Assembly: GCA_026770585.1 (NCBI GenBank)
Contig: MU646402.1
Span: forward strand, 42,639 to 56,631
DNA length: 13,993 bases
Reading direction: 5' to 3'
Origin: Baffinella frigidus
Taxonomy: Eukaryota; Cryptophyceae; Cryptomonadales; Baffinellaceae
Notes under the pieces: generated by a model
Told to the model about the DNA's origin: nothing
Seen by the model: the letters and a program-made list of their open reading frames with translations, nothing else
Database searches by the model: none
Translations under genes and position numbers: made by a program
In this document: positions 11,556 through 13,993 of the stretch, piece by piece
How the letters are laid out: the number at the start of each line of letters is the position of its first letter
Position numbering within the stretch: the first letter of the stretch is position 1

Positions 11556-11754
11556 GTCGAAATGGGCTCCGCGCGGAAAAAATCGAGGTCAGGTCAGCAA
11601 CAATTTTTTATTTGTTTGCCTTTTGTGTCATCTTATGGGTAGGAGATGCTATTTTGAGATAAAAATCATGCCTAAGATAGCATAAAAGTCATTTTTTTGG
11701 AATTTCCCCTGATTTCCTGACCTGACCTCGATTCCGCGCGAAGCCCATTTCGAC
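11556..11754. mobile_element. 199-bp foldback (MITE-like) element
   Basis: The ends GTCGAAATGGGCTCCGCGCG and its inverse match over about 40 bases, with the inner block ATCGAGGTCAGGTCAG. The flanks are ATT on both sides, a possible 3-bp target duplication. Removing the element gives GTTGTTATTAGTACC, close to the GCTGTTAGTACC branch-point region of the cassettes, so it probably landed in a cassette copy. It has no coding capacity. Confidence 0.75.
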
Positions 11755-11831
11755 ATTAGTACCAAATCCTGTGCTACAGGCGTGCCCAACCCACCTTCCA
11801 GCAACGTTCCTTTTTCCGGGGGTGACACTAA

Positions 11832-11991
11832 TAGGGTAACGGCCTGAAAATGGGGTAGTTAGGCCTACGGCATTGCCTAGGACCTCCTACCGTAGGCCGA
11901 GACGTTTTGGTCCTAGGATCCCTCGGCCTACGGTAGGAGGTCCTAGGCAATGCCGTAGGCCTAACTAGCCCATTTTCAGGCGGTTAGCCTA
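11832..11991. mobile_element. 160-bp near-perfect palindrome, family C copy 1
   Basis: The arms begin TAGGGTAACGGCCTG and pair over about 70 bases with three or four mismatches, around a centre of about 20 bases containing TCCTAGGA. The arms include GCCTACGGCATTGCCTAGGA and CCTACCGTAGGCCGAG. A second copy of identical length is at 13813-13972. TA at each edge suggests a TA target. The flanks AAT and TGAA are also shared between copies. Confidence 0.8.
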
Positions 11992-12059
11992 TGAACACAC
12001 CCGCCGCTGTTAGTACCAGGCGTTGCTAGTCTGCAGAGGCATCAAGCCAGGCACCGTTG

Positions 12060-12200
12060 GTACTTGGACACACATGAAGGTCCGTTGGGCACACATCAAG
12101 GCGTGTTGGGCACAATTGAAGCTGTGTTGCACACACATCAATGTGTGTTGGGCACACGTGAAAGGGTGTTTGACACTCCGGGAAAGGGTGTTGGGCACAC
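12060..12200. repeat. 21-bp minisatellite array downstream of exon D
   Basis: Seven consecutive units, for example GTTGGGCACACATCAAGGCGT, with one 22-bp variant. The last unit runs into exon D, TTGGGCACAC being followed by CTGCATGCGC. The unit and the exon-donor junction are alignable: GGCACACATGAAGGCGTG against GGCACACCTGCATGCGCGTG. Confidence 0.85.
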
Positions 12201-12299
12201 CTGCATGCGCGTGACGACGCGCAAGCACACATCGCGCTGCCGCTGCTGTTCATGCACGTTGGCCACCCACGTCTCGAGCGCGCCGATGAGGGTGCCGTT
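12201..12299 (-). CDS. Sfi1-like cassette exon D (33 codons)
   Basis: The minus strand reads GTCTCCCTTCCGCAG, then 99 nt, then GTGTGC. It starts N-G-T-L-I-G-A-L-E-T-W-V-A-N-V and ends Q-R-D-V-C-L-R-V-V-T-R-M-Q. The acceptor has a good pyrimidine tract, and a TACTGAT branch-like motif lies at 12327-12333. Phase 0 at both ends, so it splices in frame to exon E upstream and B or A downstream. Function is inferred only from the repeat: a rod-like helix that may bind centrin or calmodulin-like proteins. Confidence 0.65.
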
Positions 12300-12501
12300 C
12301 TGCGGAAGGGAGACACACCAGACACCATCAGTACCAGGATTTTTTTTTGGATACACATGCAGGTGCGTTGGACACATACAATGGGTGTTAGACACACATG
12401 AAGGCGTGTTCGACACTCTGGAAAGCGTGTTGGGCGCACTGAAAGGTGTGTTGGACACACCTGAAGGTGTGCTGGACACTTGGAAGGAGTGTTGGGTACA
12501 C
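12300..12501 (-). other. Inferred 202-nt intron between exons E and D
   Basis: The minus strand begins GTGTACCC and ends CTTCCGCAG. It contains seven to eight 21-bp minisatellite units (about 12343-12501), then a run of A (T8-T9 on the plus strand at 12341-12349), then the TACTGAT motif. Confidence 0.5.
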
Positions 12502-12600
12502 CTGCATCCTCGTGACGACGCGCAAGCACACATCGCGCTGCCTCCTCTGCTCATGCACGTTCCCCACCCACGTCTCGAGCGCGCCGATGAGTGTGCCGTT
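12502..12600 (-). CDS. Sfi1-like cassette exon E (33 codons)
   Basis: The minus strand reads GTCACCCTTCTGCAG, then 99 nt, then GTGTAC. It starts N-G-T-L-I-G-A-L-E-T-W-V-G-N-V and ends H-E-Q-R-R-Q-R-D-V-C-L-R-V-V-T-R-M-Q. Only two residues differ from exon D (G for A and R for Q). Most nucleotide changes relative to D are silent or conservative, and the frame is intact. The CTCTAAC branch motif is at 12628-12634, 28 bases from the exon. Confidence 0.65.
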
Positions 12601-12644
12601 CTGCAGAAGGGTGACGCACCAGGCGCTGTTAGAGTACCGGGAAG

Positions 12645-12807
12645 GTGTGTTGGCCACACATGAAGAGGGGTTGGACACTCTGGAAAGCATGTTGGACACA
12701 CATCAAGGTGTGTTGGACACCCCAGGAGGTGTGATGGGCACACGTGGAGGTATGGTGGGCACACATCAACGTGTGTTGGACGCAGTCCAAGGGTGTGTTG
12801 GGCACAC
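12645..12807. repeat. 21-bp minisatellite array
   Basis: About eight units between exon E and the truncated exon F. Includes GAGGTGTGATGGGCACACGTG variants. Same orientation as the other arrays from 10.97 to 13.2 kb. Confidence 0.8.
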
Positions 12808-12843
12808 CTGCATCCGCGTGACGATGCGTACGCACACCTCACG
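12808..12843 (-). pseudogene. Truncated cassette exon F (last 12 codons)
   Basis: The minus strand reads CATTCCGGAG, then R-E-V-C-V-R-I-V-T-R-M-Q, then GTGTGC. Only the last third of the 99-nt exon remains; the part with the tryptophan is replaced by minisatellite. The preceding GGAG could act as a weak acceptor in phase 0, but there is no pyrimidine tract or branch motif. Confidence 0.45.
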
Positions 12844-12951
12844 CTCCGGAATGTGTGGTGAACACACATCAATGTGTGTCAGACACTCCGGGAGGTGTGT
12901 CGGAACCACGTGAAATGTCTTGGACACACTTGGAAGGAGTGTTGGGCACAC
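12844..12951. repeat. 21-bp minisatellite array
   Basis: Five units between truncated exons F and G, more degenerate than elsewhere. Confidence 0.75.
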
Positions 12952-12987
12952 CTGCATCTTCGCAACGACGCGCAAGCACACCTCGCG
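12952..12987 (-). pseudogene. Truncated cassette exon G (last 12 codons)
   Basis: The minus strand encodes R-E-V-C-L-R-V-V-A-K-M-Q, then GTGTGC. Upstream it joins minisatellite directly (CAACACACCT), with no AG at the join, so it has no acceptor of its own. Confidence 0.45.
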
Positions 12988-13088
12988 AGGTGTGTTGGAC
13001 TCTCGGGAAGGTGTGTTGTACACACATCAATGTGTGGTATACACTCTGGAAGGTTTTTTGGACACAGTCAAGGATGTGTTGGGCACAC
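12988..13088. repeat. 21-bp minisatellite array
   Basis: Five units between truncated exons G and H, including a TTTTTTGGACACAGTCAAGG variant. Confidence 0.75.
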
Positions 13089-13124
13089 CTGCATCCGCGT
13101 GACGATGCGCAGGCACACCTCACG
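13089..13124 (-). pseudogene. Truncated cassette exon H (last 12 codons)
   Basis: The minus strand reads CATTCCGGAG, then R-E-V-C-L-R-I-V-T-R-M-Q, then GTGTGC. It shares the same breakpoint as exon F (CTCCGGAATGTGTG on the plus strand), so F and H are duplicates of an already truncated cassette. Confidence 0.45.
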
Positions 13125-13130
13125 CTCCGG

Positions 13131-13212
13131 AATGTGTGTTGTACACACATCAATGCGTGTTGTATACACTGGAAGTTGTGTTGGACACACTTGGAAGGAG
13201 TGTTGGGCACAC
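13131..13212. repeat. 21-bp minisatellite array
   Basis: Four units between truncated exon H and exon I, including GTTGTACACACATCAATG and GTTGGACACACTTGGAAGG. Confidence 0.75.
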
Positions 13213-13272
13213 CTGCATTCTTGTGACGACGCGCAGGCACACCTCGCGCTGCCTTCGAAGCTCGTGCGCGTT
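13213..13272 (-). CDS. Sfi1-like cassette exon I, 3' part
   Basis: The minus strand encodes N-A-H-E-L-R-R-Q-R-E-V-C-L-R-V-V-T-R-M-Q, then GTGTGC. This is the last 20 codons of the cassette exon. The upstream part, where N-G-T-L-I-G-A-L-E-T-W should be, is replaced by sequence reading P-P-S-D-S. A possible acceptor TTCGGACAG ends one base before the module frame. Either this is the first member of the array with a different acceptor or a truncated copy. The upper edge is where similarity ends. Confidence 0.45.
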
Positions 13273-13557
13273 GCTGTCCGAAGGGGGACGTGCCGTTTAC
13301 GTTTACAGAGGCAAAAAAACAAGGTACGTAACCTGCCGGATTAGGCTATGTTCGGAGGGGGACGTGCCGTTTACGGAGCCGTTTATGGTAGGGGTCAGGG
13401 AAGTTAACTAATACGGGCATGCTGAGTACCAGGTGGGGATGTGATTTAGTCAACTTTCGTTCGTGGGTGGGAGGCGTAGGGTTTGTTTGTAAAGCGCAAA
13501 ACCGAGATTTGAGAACGGAGCCGATTATGGGAGGGCTGTTCGTGGAGAGGGACGGTC
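13273..13557. other. No gene recognised; GGGACGTGCCGTTTACG repeat
   Basis: GGGGGACGTGCCGTTTACG occurs at about 13284 and 13357, with shorter relatives near 13547 and 13695 (GGAGAGGGACGTGCCGTTC). On the minus strand these read AACGGCACGTCCC, reminiscent of the start of the cassette exon (AACGGCACCCTC). They could be decayed cassette starts, but no module follows. Confidence 0.4.
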
Positions 13558-13672
13558 ACGTGTGTCTAACACACCTTCCAGAGTGTCCAACACGCCTTAT
13601 GTGTGCCCAGCACAACTTCCAGTGTGTACAGCACACCTTCGCGTGTTCCCAGCACACTTTACCGGTACTATA
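13558..13672. repeat. 21-bp minisatellite, inverted array
   Basis: About five units in the opposite orientation to all arrays from 10.97 to 13.2 kb, for example GTGTGCCCAGCACAACTTCC. It could pair with the neighbouring arrays in single-stranded form. Confidence 0.75.
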
Positions 13673-13766
13673 AACACGTTCCTGTTTGTGGAGAGGGACG
13701 TGCCGTTCCATTAGTAAGGCTACATAGGACCGGAATTGAATAATTTTCTTCGGGTTGTACCGGTAG

Positions 13767-13795
13767 ATGGTCACGTTACCCCGGACATCCGGGGC
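13767..13795. repeat. Dispersed hairpin element, copy 2
   Basis: ATGGTCACGTTACCCC is followed by a hairpin of CCCCGGA and TCCGGGG around CA. It corresponds to copy 1 at 1295-1345, with the same leader and a different but paired stem. Confidence 0.5.
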
Positions 13796-13812
13796 TGCTG
13801 GTTCCATGTTAA

Positions 13813-13972
13813 TAGGGCAACGGCCTGAAAATGGGGTAGTTAGGCCTACGGCATTGCCTAGGACCTCCTACCGTAGGCCGAGACTTTTTGGTCCTAGGAT
13901 CCCTCGGCCTACGGTAGGAGGTCCTAGGCAATGCCGTATGCCTAACTACCCCATTTCCAGGCCGTTAGCCTA
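13813..13972. mobile_element. 160-bp near-perfect palindrome, family C copy 2
   Basis: Very similar to copy 1 at 11832-11991, with the same length and centre and about eight differences by eye. Arms of about 70 bases begin TAGGGCAACGGCCTG, and the right arm has two or three mismatches to the left. TA lies at both edges. Confidence 0.8.
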
Positions 13973-13993
13973 TGAATGTCAAGCTCTCCTCCC

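Noticed and set aside
12138-12872. 244-codon minus-strand open frame
   Set aside because: It runs through exons E and D in a mixture of frames and through 21-bp units that stay open because the period is a multiple of three. The repeat is better explained as spliced exons plus intronic satellite.
10967-13212. CRISPR-like array
   Set aside because: The 21-bp units are head-to-tail without unique spacers and are interrupted by exons. The setting is eukaryotic.

Overview
The window looks like nuclear DNA of a eukaryote, probably a protist alga. There is no bacterial-style gene packing. Interstitial TTTAGGG-type repeats, the plant and green-algal telomere motif also found in some other protists, recur throughout. 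Small foldback elements are abundant, and the coding signal is in pieces of 36-99 nt bounded by GT and AG. A prasinophyte such as Cymbomonas is only a guess.

The coding signal I trust is on the minus strand. From about 13.3 kb down to 1.2 kb there are some twenty short helical modules of one kind, consensus roughly V-L-x-R-M-x-N-x-x-L-x-x-A-F/L-x-x-W-R/K. They resemble the tryptophan-containing centrin-binding repeats of Sfi1-like proteins. Each module lies in its own short exon. Acceptors read CAG, often after a TACTAAC or CCCTAAC branch-point motif; donors read GTGTGC, GTGCGC, GTAGCT, GTAGCC or GTACGC. Most complete exons begin and end in phase 0, so they can be duplicated, lost or skipped without a frameshift. 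The right third (10.86-13.27 kb) is a tandem array of an exon-intron cassette with a 99-nt exon. Other clusters lie at 1.2-2.2, 2.8-3.06, 3.7-4.2, 5.3-5.5, 7.4-7.9, 8.2-8.5 and 9.1-10.0 kb. I cannot say whether this is one giant gene, several genes, or a partly decayed locus. Several modules are visibly broken.

The inferred introns are filled with simple DNA: a 21-bp minisatellite (7.1-7.4 and 10.97-13.7 kb), a 30-bp minisatellite (5.35-5.88 kb), CT/GA tracts (1.64-1.74, 8.06-8.46, 8.87-9.12 kb) and degenerate telomere-like repeats. In both minisatellites the unit resembles a splice junction of the neighbouring exon: the donor side for the 21-bp unit and the acceptor side for the 30-bp unit.

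At least seven families of foldback or MITE-like elements are interspersed: 152 bp (2 copies, one splitting an exon), about 104 bp (4), 160-bp near-palindromes (2), 192 bp (1 plus fragments), 199 bp (1), 113 bp (1), and a 139-bp multi-hairpin element (2). Several share the modules CCTACCGTAGG and CCTAGGACCT. No rRNA, tRNA, CRISPR array or transposase gene was found. All exon boundaries are inferred by eye and no transcript evidence is available.
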